This document shows positions 1 through 8,614 of a stretch of 16,120 nucleotides of DNA, in pieces (within the stretch, counting starts at the first letter, position 1; each line of letters opens with the position of its first letter). A program made the translations under genes and the position numbers. The notes beneath the pieces were generated by a model that made no database searches, was not told where the DNA came from, and saw nothing but the letters and a program-made list of their open reading frames with translations. This DNA comes from Candidatus Cloacimonadota bacterium (GTDB lineage Bacteria; Cloacimonadota; Cloacimonadia; Cloacimonadales; JAOZMQ01), in the NCBI GenBank assembly GCA_029934195.1, contig JAOZMQ010000024.1, positions 1 through 16,120 on the forward strand. Reading direction: 5' to 3'.

Positions 1-156
1 AGCAAGTCCAGCATAGGCACTTCCCATTCCAGTGGCTCTTGCAGAATAATGGATTTTCAGAAAATTGAATCCATTTGTACCAGCATTATCGCTTATTCCA
101 AATAATTGTGTTATTCCAAAAATGATACACAATAATATTATCAATCTAAATTTCAT
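1..156 (-). CDS. PorV/PorQ-family outer-membrane protein, N-terminal part only
   Basis: This frame was read directly from the minus strand: an ATG at 156-154 opens 52 codons with no stop before the window edge. The product starts with a short basic end and a hydrophobic stretch (about residues 4-20, MKFRLIILLC and on), which fits a Sec signal peptide. It then reads GTNGFNFLKI followed by ARATGMGSAYAGLA. The pattern G-T-x-G-x-x-F-L-K-I, then A-R-A-x-G-M-G-x-A-Y, is the hallmark N-terminus of PorV/PorQ-type beta-barrel proteins. In Bacteroidetes these work with the type IX secretion system, PorV shuttling cargo to the attachment machinery. An AGGAG lies 8 nt before the ATG. The start codon overlaps the end of the PTS IIA frame by 11 bases, so translation is probably coupled. 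The barrel is not visible, so PorV cannot be separated from PorQ or other relatives. Family call fairly firm; exact role inferred. Confidence 0.72.
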   Translation of the reverse strand, partial: MKFRLIILLCIIFGITQLFGISDNAGTNGFNFLKIHYSARATGMGSAYAGLA

Positions 157-598
157 TTTCTATCTCCTGCAGTATTCTAAATATTTCATTACAACTTTTT
201 GAATCAATCATTCTTTGACGATTTTTTTCAAGTCTTAAAAAATTAGAAACTGATTTTAGTATTTTTAAATATTCATTTTTCTTTGATTCCGGTATTGCAA
301 ACATAAAAATAATATTAACCGGTTCATCGTCAATCGCCATAAATTCCAAATCTCTGTCAAGTATATATACAAGGACTTTCAATTCTTTGACAAAAGAACC
401 TCGTCCATGTGGTAAGCCGATTCCTCTACCAAAGCCGGTTGACATAATGGCTTCTCTGTCAAAGATAGATTTTGAAAATGCTGAAACATCCTCAAAAATT
501 TCTTCCGAATTGAGTGTTTTAATCATGTCATCGAAACATTCGTTTTTATTGTTAAAATGTTTATTAATTTTAATTAATTTCTCTAAAAAAAAGTTCAT
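146..598 (-). CDS. PTS IIA-domain protein (fructose/PtsN type)
   Basis: The product is 150 residues, the normal size of a stand-alone PTS EIIA type 2 domain. The key signature is residues 57-66, GRGIGLPHGR, where His64 corresponds to the phosphorylated histidine of the family. Upstream, FDREAIMSTGFG matches the usual R-E-x-x-x-S/T-T-G-x-G approach to the active site. The later strand VNIIFMFAIPES matches the family's V-x-x-x-F-x-L-A-x-P segment. Such domains either relay phosphate from HPr to a sugar transporter or, as PtsN, regulate metabolism and transport. No IIB or IIC permease is encoded nearby, so a regulatory role is as likely as sugar uptake; this is inference. It lies 24 nt downstream of metH on the same strand and overlaps the PorV-like gene, so the three are probably one transcript. 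The ribosome site is weak (GAGAG about 7 nt before the ATG), consistent with readthrough from metH. Confidence 0.85.
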   Translation of the reverse strand: MNFFLEKLIKINKHFNNKNECFDDMIKTLNSEEIFEDVSAFSKSIFDREAIMSTGFGRGIGLPHGRGSFVKELKVLVYILDRDLEFMAIDDEPVNIIFMFAIPESKKNEYLKILKSVSNFLRLEKNRQRMIDSKSCNEIFRILQEIENEI

Positions 599-622
599 TC
601 TTAACTCTCAATGTAATTTTTT

Positions 623-3600
623 TTACCACAATATTGCTGATGGATGGTGTAAAATAAAAGCACAAGTGCTAAATTCTGGATTCAATAATCCACCGTCTGT
701 CATTTCAATTCCAATTCTTTTTGCATCCAATAATTCGAGTGCTTTCTTCTGCTCAAAAATATCCGGACAACAATTATATCCAAAACTATATCTTGCTCCT
801 TGATATTTCTTTTTAAAGCTATCCTCTGGTTTTCCACTTTCTTTATGAGAAATTCCCATTTCTTTACGAATTTTTGAATGTGCATAATCAGCCAAAGCTT
901 CTGTCATTGCTGAACAAAATCCATACCACAAAAAATAATCTTGGAATTTATCCTTTTTTTTGAGTTGGTGAGCAAAGTCAACTGCTTTATTACCTATTGT
1001 CACAATTTGTAATGCTGATAAATCATTTCTTGGCGCTTCCTTTTTTCTAATAAAATCTGCAATAGATAAAAATGGTTTATTTGAGCTATGAGGAAAATTA
1101 AAAACAATGCTCTCTTTTTCAGGTTCAATTTCACAATCCAAAGTCCCGCATGCATAAGAAATTTTTGGATTCTTTATAAATAAGGAAACTGTTTCTTTAT
1201 CAGAACGAGAACTAAAATATCCGTACAAAAATTTTGGTTCAAAATATTCTTTTCCCCATTTTTTCATTTTTCCAAGATTCATTTCTGCAAATTTTCTCAT
1301 TTTTTTATCAGAAGCAAGTTCATTTGCTTTCAATTGCCATTGTGAATAAAACAAAAATCGCTTATTTAGCCATTGTGATAATTCCTCAAAATTAACCGTA
1401 CAAATCTCTGATTTTCCATAAAAAGGAGGAATTGGAATGGGATTATCCATTGGGAAATTCATTTTTTTATAATGCTTTTTACTTTCTTTATTTCCCTTTA
1501 AAGGGACAGTTTCTTTTCCTTTTTCATAAGTTGAAGACATCAAATTATTAACAGCTTTGAGACCTGCAAAAGCATCCTTTCCATAAATAACTTTTCCACC
1601 ATAAACAGGTTGCAATTCTTCATTGACAAATTTTTCTGAGAGAGCAGCACCTCCACAAAGAACTGGAATATCAATATTATTTTCTTTTAGAAAAATCAAA
1701 TTATCCTTCATTTTCATTGTGGATTTTATTAGTAAAGCACTCAGTCCAAGACAATCTGGCTGATAAGTTTTTATTCCTTGCAAGATTTGTTGAGCAGTTT
1801 GTTTCACTCCAAGATCAATAATCTCGCAACCATTATTACTCAAAATTATTTCTACCAAATTTTTTCCAATATCATGAACATCACCTTGAACTGTTGCCAA
1901 AAGGACTTTTATTTTTTTACTTTCATCTTTTTTTTCTATAAATTGTTCAAGATAATTAACAGATTTTTTCATCACTTCCACAGATTTTAAAACAAAAGGT
2001 AATTGCATTTTACCGGAATCAAAAAGGTTACCAACTTCTTGCATTGCCTTCAATAAAAAATCATTGATAATTGATAGTGGATTAAATCTTTCCAAAAGAT
2101 TTTCAAGAATAATTTCTAATTCTTTGACACTTCCTTTAATAACATTATTAATCAATTTCTTCTCATCACAAAGATTTTCAGAAATTTCTGTTTCTACGAA
2201 AGTGACTTTAGAATATTTTTCAGCAAGAATCAAGAGTGGATCATAATTTTCCTTCTTTTTATCATAAATTAGATCCATACACAATTTTGTTGCATCATCA
2301 GGAATTTGAGAAAGTGGGATAATTTTTGTTGCATCAATAATCGCTGCATCAAGTCCATTTTTTACGCATTCATTGAGGAAAACAGTATTCAACATTTGTC
2401 GTGTTTTTTTCTTTAAACCAAAAGAAATATTACTAACTCCCATAATTGAAGCAACTTGGGGATAGAGTTTTTTTGCGGATTTTATAGAAATCAAAGATTC
2501 TATGGCTGCATCACGATAATTCTCTTCACCTGTTCCGAGAGTAAAAGTTAAAAAATCAAAAAATAATTTATCTTTTGAAACTCCAATTTTCTCTGATAAA
2601 TTTACAAACCGAGTCAAAATTTCAATTTTCTTTTTGGAATCTTTTGCCATTCCTTCTTCATCAATGGCAAGACAAATTAAAAAAGCTCCGTATTCTTGGC
2701 AAAGTTCAAGATATTTTATAACATTTTGATCACCGTCTTCAAAATTTGTGGAATTTATAATAGGGTTTCCGGCACAATTCATTAAAGCTTTCTCTACAAC
2801 CTCCGGAGAAGTGCTGTCTATCATTATTGGAATTTGAAGTGATTTATTGAGAAGATGAGAAAAAATATTCATATCTGCTGATTCATTGCGATCAATAGTC
2901 GCCAGACAAATATCGACAAGATGTGCACCACTGTTTTGCTGTTCAATTGCAGATTCCAACATCAGATTCCAATTCTCTGCTTTAAGTAATTTTCGGAATT
3001 TTTTGCTTCCGTTAGTATTTGTTTTTTCGCCCACCAATAAGGGTTTAGGATTTACATTTATTGCCTGAGGATTATATAATGATGTCAGTGAATTAGTAAA
3101 TCTAAAATCTCGCATTACAATTTTTTGCTGTGAAATTTCTTCTGAAAGAGCTTCAATAAAATCATAAGTTGTTCCGCAACATCCGCCGACAATATTTACA
3201 CCAAAATCTTTTGAAAACCCGCTTACTTGCTTTGCAAATTCTTGTGCTGTCAAATCATAAGAAAGTTTACCATCGACAACTACCGGTAATCCTGCATTTG
3301 GTAAAACAGAAATATATTTTGGACTGAAATGAGATAAAGTTCGGACATATTCTTTCATGTTTTGCGGTCCGGTTCCGCAGTTTAATCCCAAAACATCTAC
3401 AATTTGCATTGAACCAAAAGTCCCGATAATCGTCATCATATCGGAGCCCAAAAGCATTCGACCATTTTCTTGCATTGTCACTTGTACGATAACTGGAAGT
3501 TTAATCTTTTTTTCCTTGAAAACTCGATAAACAGCAGAAAGTGCTACTTTAATTTGTAGCATATCTTGAGTTGTTTCAATTTGTAACATATCAACGCCAC

Positions 3601-4045
3601 CATCGATCAATCCTTCAACTTGTTCAATATAATAATTTCTTAGAGAAGTGAAATCTATCTGTCCGAGAGATGGAAGTTTTGTGCCGGGTCCCATTGAACC
3701 AGAAGCAAATCTTGGTTTATCTAATGTTGAAAAATCTCTTGCAATGCTTTTTGCAAGTTTAGCAGCTTTGTAATTTATCTCGTAAGATTTGTCTGACAAA
3801 TTATATTCCTGTAAAACTAAACCGATTCCACCAAAAGAATTTGTCTCAATTACATCTGCACCTGCTTTAAAGAAATTAGCATGAATTTCTCCAATTACTT
3901 CTGGCTTAGAAAATAGTAGCCATTCGTTACAACCATCGTGACCTTTAAAGTCATCTGGATTCAAATTATATTTCTGTATGGAAGTTCCCATTGCTCCATC
4001 AAATACCATGATTTTCTCTTTAAGAATATCCAAAAAATTATTCAT
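623..4045 (-). CDS. metH: Cobalamin-dependent methionine synthase (5-methyltetrahydrofolate:homocysteine methyltransferase)
   Basis: MetH moves the methyl group of 5-methyltetrahydrofolate through cob(I)alamin to homocysteine, making methionine in the cytoplasm. The 1140-residue product has all four modules in the usual order. The homocysteine domain is about residues 1-300, with zinc ligands Cys223 (in LNCGTGP) and Cys289-Cys290 (in VGGCCGTT). The pterin domain is about 335-595 (VGEKTNTNGSKKF; MIDSTSPEVVEKAL). The B12 cap and binding domains are about 635-840, including LPFVLKSVEVMK and the DVHDIG motif whose His724 is the lower cobalt ligand. The C-terminal AdoMet activation domain is about 860-1140, with EALADYAH and RYSFGYNCCPD resembling the E. 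coli AdoMet-binding segment. It is slightly shorter than the 1227-residue E. coli enzyme but looks intact, so it should be able to reactivate itself. An AGGAG sits 6 nt before the ATG. I looked for a cobalamin riboswitch box (GCCACTG) upstream and did not see one. Confidence 0.97.
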   Translation of the reverse strand: MNNFLDILKEKIMVFDGAMGTSIQKYNLNPDDFKGHDGCNEWLLFSKPEVIGEIHANFFKAGADVIETNSFGGIGLVLQEYNLSDKSYEINYKAAKLAKSIARDFSTLDKPRFASGSMGPGTKLPSLGQIDFTSLRNYYIEQVEGLIDGGVDMLQIETTQDMLQIKVALSAVYRVFKEKKIKLPVIVQVTMQENGRMLLGSDMMTIIGTFGSMQIVDVLGLNCGTGPQNMKEYVRTLSHFSPKYISVLPNAGLPVVVDGKLSYDLTAQEFAKQVSGFSKDFGVNIVGGCCGTTYDFIEALSEEISQQKIVMRDFRFTNSLTSLYNPQAINVNPKPLLVGEKTNTNGSKKFRKLLKAENWNLMLESAIEQQNSGAHLVDICLATIDRNESADMNIFSHLLNKSLQIPIMIDSTSPEVVEKALMNCAGNPIINSTNFEDGDQNVIKYLELCQEYGAFLICLAIDEEGMAKDSKKKIEILTRFVNLSEKIGVSKDKLFFDFLTFTLGTGEENYRDAAIESLISIKSAKKLYPQVASIMGVSNISFGLKKKTRQMLNTVFLNECVKNGLDAAIIDATKIIPLSQIPDDATKLCMDLIYDKKKENYDPLLILAEKYSKVTFVETEISENLCDEKKLINNVIKGSVKELEIILENLLERFNPLSIINDFLLKAMQEVGNLFDSGKMQLPFVLKSVEVMKKSVNYLEQFIEKKDESKKIKVLLATVQGDVHDIGKNLVEIILSNNGCEIIDLGVKQTAQQILQGIKTYQPDCLGLSALLIKSTMKMKDNLIFLKENNIDIPVLCGGAALSEKFVNEELQPVYGGKVIYGKDAFAGLKAVNNLMSSTYEKGKETVPLKGNKESKKHYKKMNFPMDNPIPIPPFYGKSEICTVNFEELSQWLNKRFLFYSQWQLKANELASDKKMRKFAEMNLGKMKKWGKEYFEPKFLYGYFSSRSDKETVSLFIKNPKISYACGTLDCEIEPEKESIVFNFPHSSNKPFLSIADFIRKKEAPRNDLSALQIVTIGNKAVDFAHQLKKKDKFQDYFLWYGFCSAMTEALADYAHSKIRKEMGISHKESGKPEDSFKKKYQGARYSFGYNCCPDIFEQKKALELLDAKRIGIEMTDGGLLNPEFSTCAFILHHPSAILW

Positions 4046-4493
4046 ATAAAACTCCTAATATTATCAAAAAAAGATACTTCTAATCTAAAATAAAATCAGT
4101 TATTTTAATGAGTTATTTTTGGCAAGGAAATATATGAGTCTGTTTTATTAAAGCTATAAGTATTCTTTATTGACAGAACAAATCCATTCTAAGATTTTGA
4201 ATATTTCCCAAAGCTTTAAATTTTTATTACTTTTTTTAGAATCAGATTCCATAGTTGGTATCTGACGAAAAAGGCCTTTTTAACTCTGAAGAAAATGAAG
4301 TTAATGAAAAAGATTAATTGGAAAATTATTTATTATCTATCTTCATAGAAAGGACATTCTTGTAGCCTAATGCTCTATCTTTGGGTAAAATGAAAAGAGT
4401 AGTAAGTTGCAGAGTTACGACATCACAAAGAGTGGGACAAAAATTTGTTTTCGTTCAAACACTAAGTTAATAATTTATAATAATGGAGATTAA
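4046..4493. other. Divergent intergenic region between metH and the tamB-like gene
   Basis: This 448-base gap separates two divergently transcribed genes, so both promoters should lie in it, but I could not assign either with confidence. It has no plausible gene. Bases 4046-4056 hold the metH leader with its AGGAG. Bases 4242-4265 form an imperfect hairpin (TCAGATTCC pairing with GGTATCTGA, one mismatch, 6-nt loop). No T-run follows it on either strand, so it is not a simple terminator. Bases 4263-4458 are one copy of the intergenic repeat described separately. GGAG at 4485-4488 serves the downstream gene. Confidence 0.6.
4263..4458 (+). repeat. MITE-like intergenic repeat, copy A
   Basis: About 196 bases with no coding capacity. 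The left end reads TGACGAAAAAGGCCTTTTT (4263-4281, containing the palindrome AAAAAGGCCTTTTT). The right end reads TTTTCGTTCAA (4448-4458), its rough inverse. Two interior blocks recur in copy C in the same order: GAAGTTAATGAAAAAGATT followed by AATTGGAAA (about 4297-4325), and CACAAAGAGTGGGACAAAAA (about 4424-4443). The last block lies next to TTGCAGAGTTACGAC, the reverse complement of units found in copy B. Because it ends 35 bases before the tamB-like start, it may contribute promoter or leader sequence there. Element status is inferred from shared ends and interior; no transposase or clear target duplication is visible. Confidence 0.6.
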
Positions 4494-7400
4494 TTGAGAA
4501 GACGAAAATGGCTACTGATTATTGTCAGTTTCTTATTTATCATAAATATTGGATTTTTTTCAGCTGTTAAGTTGGGTAAGTTAGACCGGCTGCTACAACA
4601 TCATATTTCAGCTTTTATCTCTGAATCAATAAATGCAGAAACATCAATTGAAAAAATCGCTTTCAACGATACTCAATTAAATATTTCTAACATAAAAATT
4701 CTCTCTAAAGATAAACTCTTTGATGTTAATATTGAGCAAGTATATATCAGTTACAATCTTTTGAAAATGATTGTTTCCGGTTTTAAAATGAACTCATTTG
4801 TAAATGAAATTCAAATATTTAATCCGCAAATTAACTATTTCATTCGGTCGAAAAAAAATAAAAACAATAAAAAATTTGTATTGCCTAAGTTACCGGAATT
4901 GTCTCAATACTTTAAGAAAATGCAAATTTCAGATGGATTCATTACTATAAAATACGAATCAAATAAATTCAATATTGAGGAACAGATTAGCAATATTGAT
5001 TTTAAAATTTATCACAAAGCCAAAAAAAGTATTGCTGAGTTAAGTTCCACTATAAACAATTCCGAACTATCCGGAACAATAAGTATAGAAGATGGAGAGA
5101 TTATCAATTTAACTTCTAATATAAAGAATTATTTCCCACAGAATTTTTCTATAAGGAACGTTAACCGATTAGATTTTTCTTTGGATTGTTCTTTAGATTA
5201 TGATAATAAAAATGGCTTTCTCTGTAAAACTAAGATAAAAGATATTGAGACTAAAATTAAGAATATTCCCATTAAGGCTGATTCAATTTTAATCGAAGGA
5301 AATTTTGAGAAATTGCAAATACTAACAAATAATTTAATTATAGACCAACAAATTGCAAAGCTAACAGGAAATATTACAAATCCATTTTCAAAGAATAATG
5401 TCCTTGATTTAGAAGCAACAGGAATTTTTAATATTCAAGACTATATTAAAAAAGTTCAAGGAATTATTGATGTCAATACAAACATAAAAGGGACTTTTTC
5501 AGAACCGATTGCAGAGGCATATTTTGAGTCTAAATTTGTTTCGTATGCAAAACAAAATTTTAGTAATATTAAAATAAACGCTGAATATAAAAATAAATAT
5601 GTAGATATTATTAAAATCGGAGCCATTTGGAATAACAATTATGCCGAAGGAAATGGTTTTTATGATATTGGTAAAGAATTGAAATTATTTGCACATAATC
5701 CTGAATTTATTTGGGATGATGGATACAATAAAGCAATAGGTGAAGTCGATGGTTGTTTTCAAGTAATAGGAACTAAACTTTTTGCTGAAGTAAATATTTC
5801 CAATGCTAAATATGAAAATGATTTTTTTATGATGGATAATCTAAATGCAAAAGCTTCTATGAAAGAAAAAGATGTTTTTTTTTCAATGATAAGTCCAGAT
5901 GATGATTTTGAAATTGATCTTAAAGGTAATATCTCGGGATTAACATCTCAAAATAAAATTATACTTAAAAGATTCAATCCCAATAAATATTTGAAAAAAA
6001 CTCTAATTGACAATATGCCGATTTTTAGTGGGAAAATCAATACAATTGCTAATTTTAACAACATTATTTTAACTTCTTCTTTGCGAATATTTGACAAAAA
6101 ATATGGTATTTTTGACGGTAATTTTTATACAGATTTTGTTTTAGATTTTCTGCATAATCGTTCGTTATTTCATTTTCGTACTAATAATGGAAAATTCAAT
6201 TTTGAACCTTTTTCAATAAATATGATGTTGAATGGCGATTTAGATAAAATATCTACTTCATTTTGTAAAATAAATGATGATATTGATCTTGATCTTTGGG
6301 TAAGCAGACAACCAAAATTTGAGTTTGGTTCTTCGATAAAAGGAAAAAATCTAAACATTCAGAATTACTTAAAATATGTTATGGAATACTCCGAAGTTAA
6401 AAAATTAGAAGGAAAATTAGATTTTGATTTACATTATAACCAAAAGAATCTCAATAAATTCCAAGGCTCTATAAAACTCCATAAAGGTAAATACTCCTTT
6501 TTCAAAAATATCAATGCCAATTTTAAACTAAACGGAACTACTAAAAACATCAATATTAAACAAGGAAATGTCTTTATTGATAAGCATAAGTTTTTAGAAA
6601 TTGATGGTAAAATTATAAATAATGAGAATTTTGATTTCAATACAAATATCAATATTCTTGAAACTGACATTAATGAATTTTCAAATGATTCAAATTTTAG
6701 AGGAAAAATAAAGGGTAAATTAAAATACAATTATCGAAATAATGAAAACTTTTCTGTGTCCTTAAAGGGTGGGGAAATGGCAATTGATGGAATAGAAATG
6801 GATTCTCTTTCAATGGATATTCTACAATTAGAAAATAAAATAATCGTCAATGATATTTCCATAAATAAAAGGAAATTATTTTCATTATCAGCGAGTGGTG
6901 CTGTCGGTTATAATATTCTAACAAATAAAATTACGCCAGACACATCAACTATTTCCCTTAAATTTGATGGTGATTTGTTAAAAATTCTTTCACAGAAAAT
7001 TGATGTTTTTGATAAAGCTAAAAGTAAAACAAAAATTGATGTGTCTCTACAAATTCAAGAGGAAGGACTTTCCATAAAACGAGGTATATTTAATCTTAAG
7101 AAAGGTACAATTAGAATTAAAACTCAGCAAGAAAAACTTGATAATATTTCCATAAATGCAGTAATCAACGATAATATATTCAATCTAAAAAAATGTAAAA
7201 TGAGGCTGGGAGAAGGTTATCTTTATATCAAAAATGAAATTGATAATTCTAACAAATCACTTAAATTAGGAAAATTGAATCTTGGAATTTTTAAATTGTG
7301 GACCAATGCAAAAGGGCTTACTTGTCATATTCCGCAATATATGCCTCAAAAAGAAGTTGTAAAAATATATGTTTCAGGCAGGTACTCAGATTTTCTCGAA

Positions 7401-8498
7401 ATAAATGGTCCTTTTGATGATATAAACATAATTGGAAATCTCCGCTGTGTTAATGGAAATGTTGTTTATCCACCAAATACAAATAATATTTTAAATCTAA
7501 TAAACACTTCAATGAAAGCTTTAAATATTGAAGAAGATTCCTATCAAAACATTCTACCTTTTACCCTTGATCTCAAAATTATTTTTGGTGAAAATATCCA
7601 TTATGTAACCGAACCGGCAAATATTATTGTGAAGCCGGAAAGTTATTTATTTTTGAAATACATTAACGGAGAATGGAAAGTTCCCGATGCTTTTTTCTCA
7701 TCAGAAAAAGGAAGTTTTGATTTTGTTGGTTCAATTTTTAATGTCGATTATATTCAACTTGCAATTAATGATCATCAAGGAGTTTCATTTCTTTCAAATC
7801 TATATCGCAAAGTTGCTGATGGAACTCTCGTTACTTTGAAAATTAGTCCCAAAAAGTCTAACAGTCGTCTCAACAATAATAAGACATCTTTTCAGCTTAA
7901 ATTAGAGAGTGATAATCCGGATGATACATCTGCTGAAAAAATTCTGGCAAAATTGCGATATAATAGAAGTATTGATCAATTGTCACGTGAACAGAGACAG
8001 TCACTGATTCAGGATGAAGCACTTGATTTATTAGGGAAAAGTTTAGAGAATTATCTCGTCGATCCGTGGATATCTCCTATTGAAAATCGCATCCGAAAAT
8101 TTTTCAAATTAGATTTTTTTTACATAAAACCCGGTTTTATAGAAAATATTGTAAGCGAATATGGAGTTTCTTCTGAAGCAAATGATACCTATATTTTTGA
8201 TCAAGAGAGCCAAATTTTACGGTCAGAATCAAATATTATTCAAAATGGTACTGATCTTCTTTTTGATAATCTCTCGATTCATGTTGGAAAATATTTCTAC
8301 AAAAATTTATTTATTGATTATCAATCTTTTCTTCATAAACCAAATTATGTAAATTCTAAAAAATTTTCCGTGACACATTCTATCTCTCTAAAACATAGCT
8401 TACCTGCAAAATTTAAAATGTCTTATTCGTTGATATTAGATCCGGAAAAAAAGGAAGAGTTTGAAGTAAAAATTGAGAAATCATTTAGATTTTGGTAA
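4494..8498 (+). CDS. TamB-like inner-membrane-anchored translocation and assembly protein (AsmA/TamB superfamily)
   Basis: The 1334-residue product begins with a basic end (MRRRK) and one membrane segment (about residues 6-26), with no cleavage motif, so it is probably anchored in the inner membrane. The rest is a very long run of beta-strand-rich repeats, as expected of the TamB/AsmA groove proteins that bridge the periplasm and carry lipids or assist outer-membrane protein assembly. The C-terminal third fits the TamB (DUF490) domain: ISGRYSDFLEINGPFDD-like phrases near residue 960, an LRYNRSIDQLSREQRQSLIQ helix near 1150, and a closing barrel-like stretch with HVGKYFYKNLFIDY near 1262 ending in an aromatic residue (FRFW). 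The start is a TTG with GGAG 5 nt upstream; the next in-frame ATG is about 90 codons in and would lose the membrane segment. No tamA/bamA-type partner is in the window. Family assignment rests on architecture and C-terminal phrases, not on a search. Confidence 0.8.
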   Translation: MRRRKWLLIIVSFLFIINIGFFSAVKLGKLDRLLQHHISAFISESINAETSIEKIAFNDTQLNISNIKILSKDKLFDVNIEQVYISYNLLKMIVSGFKMNSFVNEIQIFNPQINYFIRSKKNKNNKKFVLPKLPELSQYFKKMQISDGFITIKYESNKFNIEEQISNIDFKIYHKAKKSIAELSSTINNSELSGTISIEDGEIINLTSNIKNYFPQNFSIRNVNRLDFSLDCSLDYDNKNGFLCKTKIKDIETKIKNIPIKADSILIEGNFEKLQILTNNLIIDQQIAKLTGNITNPFSKNNVLDLEATGIFNIQDYIKKVQGIIDVNTNIKGTFSEPIAEAYFESKFVSYAKQNFSNIKINAEYKNKYVDIIKIGAIWNNNYAEGNGFYDIGKELKLFAHNPEFIWDDGYNKAIGEVDGCFQVIGTKLFAEVNISNAKYENDFFMMDNLNAKASMKEKDVFFSMISPDDDFEIDLKGNISGLTSQNKIILKRFNPNKYLKKTLIDNMPIFSGKINTIANFNNIILTSSLRIFDKKYGIFDGNFYTDFVLDFLHNRSLFHFRTNNGKFNFEPFSINMMLNGDLDKISTSFCKINDDIDLDLWVSRQPKFEFGSSIKGKNLNIQNYLKYVMEYSEVKKLEGKLDFDLHYNQKNLNKFQGSIKLHKGKYSFFKNINANFKLNGTTKNINIKQGNVFIDKHKFLEIDGKIINNENFDFNTNINILETDINEFSNDSNFRGKIKGKLKYNYRNNENFSVSLKGGEMAIDGIEMDSLSMDILQLENKIIVNDISINKRKLFSLSASGAVGYNILTNKITPDTSTISLKFDGDLLKILSQKIDVFDKAKSKTKIDVSLQIQEEGLSIKRGIFNLKKGTIRIKTQQEKLDNISINAVINDNIFNLKKCKMRLGEGYLYIKNEIDNSNKSLKLGKLNLGIFKLWTNAKGLTCHIPQYMPQKEVVKIYVSGRYSDFLEINGPFDDINIIGNLRCVNGNVVYPPNTNNILNLINTSMKALNIEEDSYQNILPFTLDLKIIFGENIHYVTEPANIIVKPESYLFLKYINGEWKVPDAFFSSEKGSFDFVGSIFNVDYIQLAINDHQGVSFLSNLYRKVADGTLVTLKISPKKSNSRLNNNKTSFQLKLESDNPDDTSAEKILAKLRYNRSIDQLSREQRQSLIQDEALDLLGKSLENYLVDPWISPIENRIRKFFKLDFFYIKPGFIENIVSEYGVSSEANDTYIFDQESQILRSESNIIQNGTDLLFDNLSIHVGKYFYKNLFIDYQSFLHKPNYVNSKKFSVTHSISLKHSLPAKFKMSYSLILDPEKKEEFEVKIEKSFRFW

Positions 8499-8545
8499 GA
8501 AATAGAATTCTAAAAAAAACATCAGAATCAGGATAAAATAGGAAA

Positions 8546-8562
8546 GTAACCATCCTGGTTAC
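8546..8562. repeat. Short perfect inverted repeat between the tamB-like gene and the dehydrogenase
   Basis: GTAACC at 8546-8551 pairs perfectly with GGTTAC at 8557-8562 across a 5-nt loop (ATCCT). It is not followed by a T-run on the plus strand, so it is a poor terminator candidate. It could be an operator or a weak processing hairpin in the 116-nt gap. The function is unknown. Confidence 0.35.
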
Positions 8563-8614
8563 AAAAGTAATAAATAAAAATGTACATTTATTAATAATTA
8601 TCTTGGAGGAAATT

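Noticed and set aside
387..803. A 138-codon plus-strand open frame across the PTS IIA and metH ends
   Set aside because: It is antisense to two well-supported genes, shows no recognisable protein features, and spans their boundary; it is a shadow of their codon use.
4046..4262. A cobalamin or SAM riboswitch upstream of metH
   Set aside because: I saw neither the B12 box nor a recognisable multi-stem S-box arrangement on the minus strand; the leader is simple AT-rich sequence.
4476..4481. TATAAT as a -10 box for the tamB-like gene
   Set aside because: It lies only 12 bases before the start codon, so transcription would begin within the ribosome site; the match is easily due to AT-rich composition.
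8603..8614. An earlier TTG start for the Ldh2-type dehydrogenase
   Set aside because: The TTG overlaps the GGAGGA ribosome site that serves the ATG at 8615, and family members begin near the ATG.
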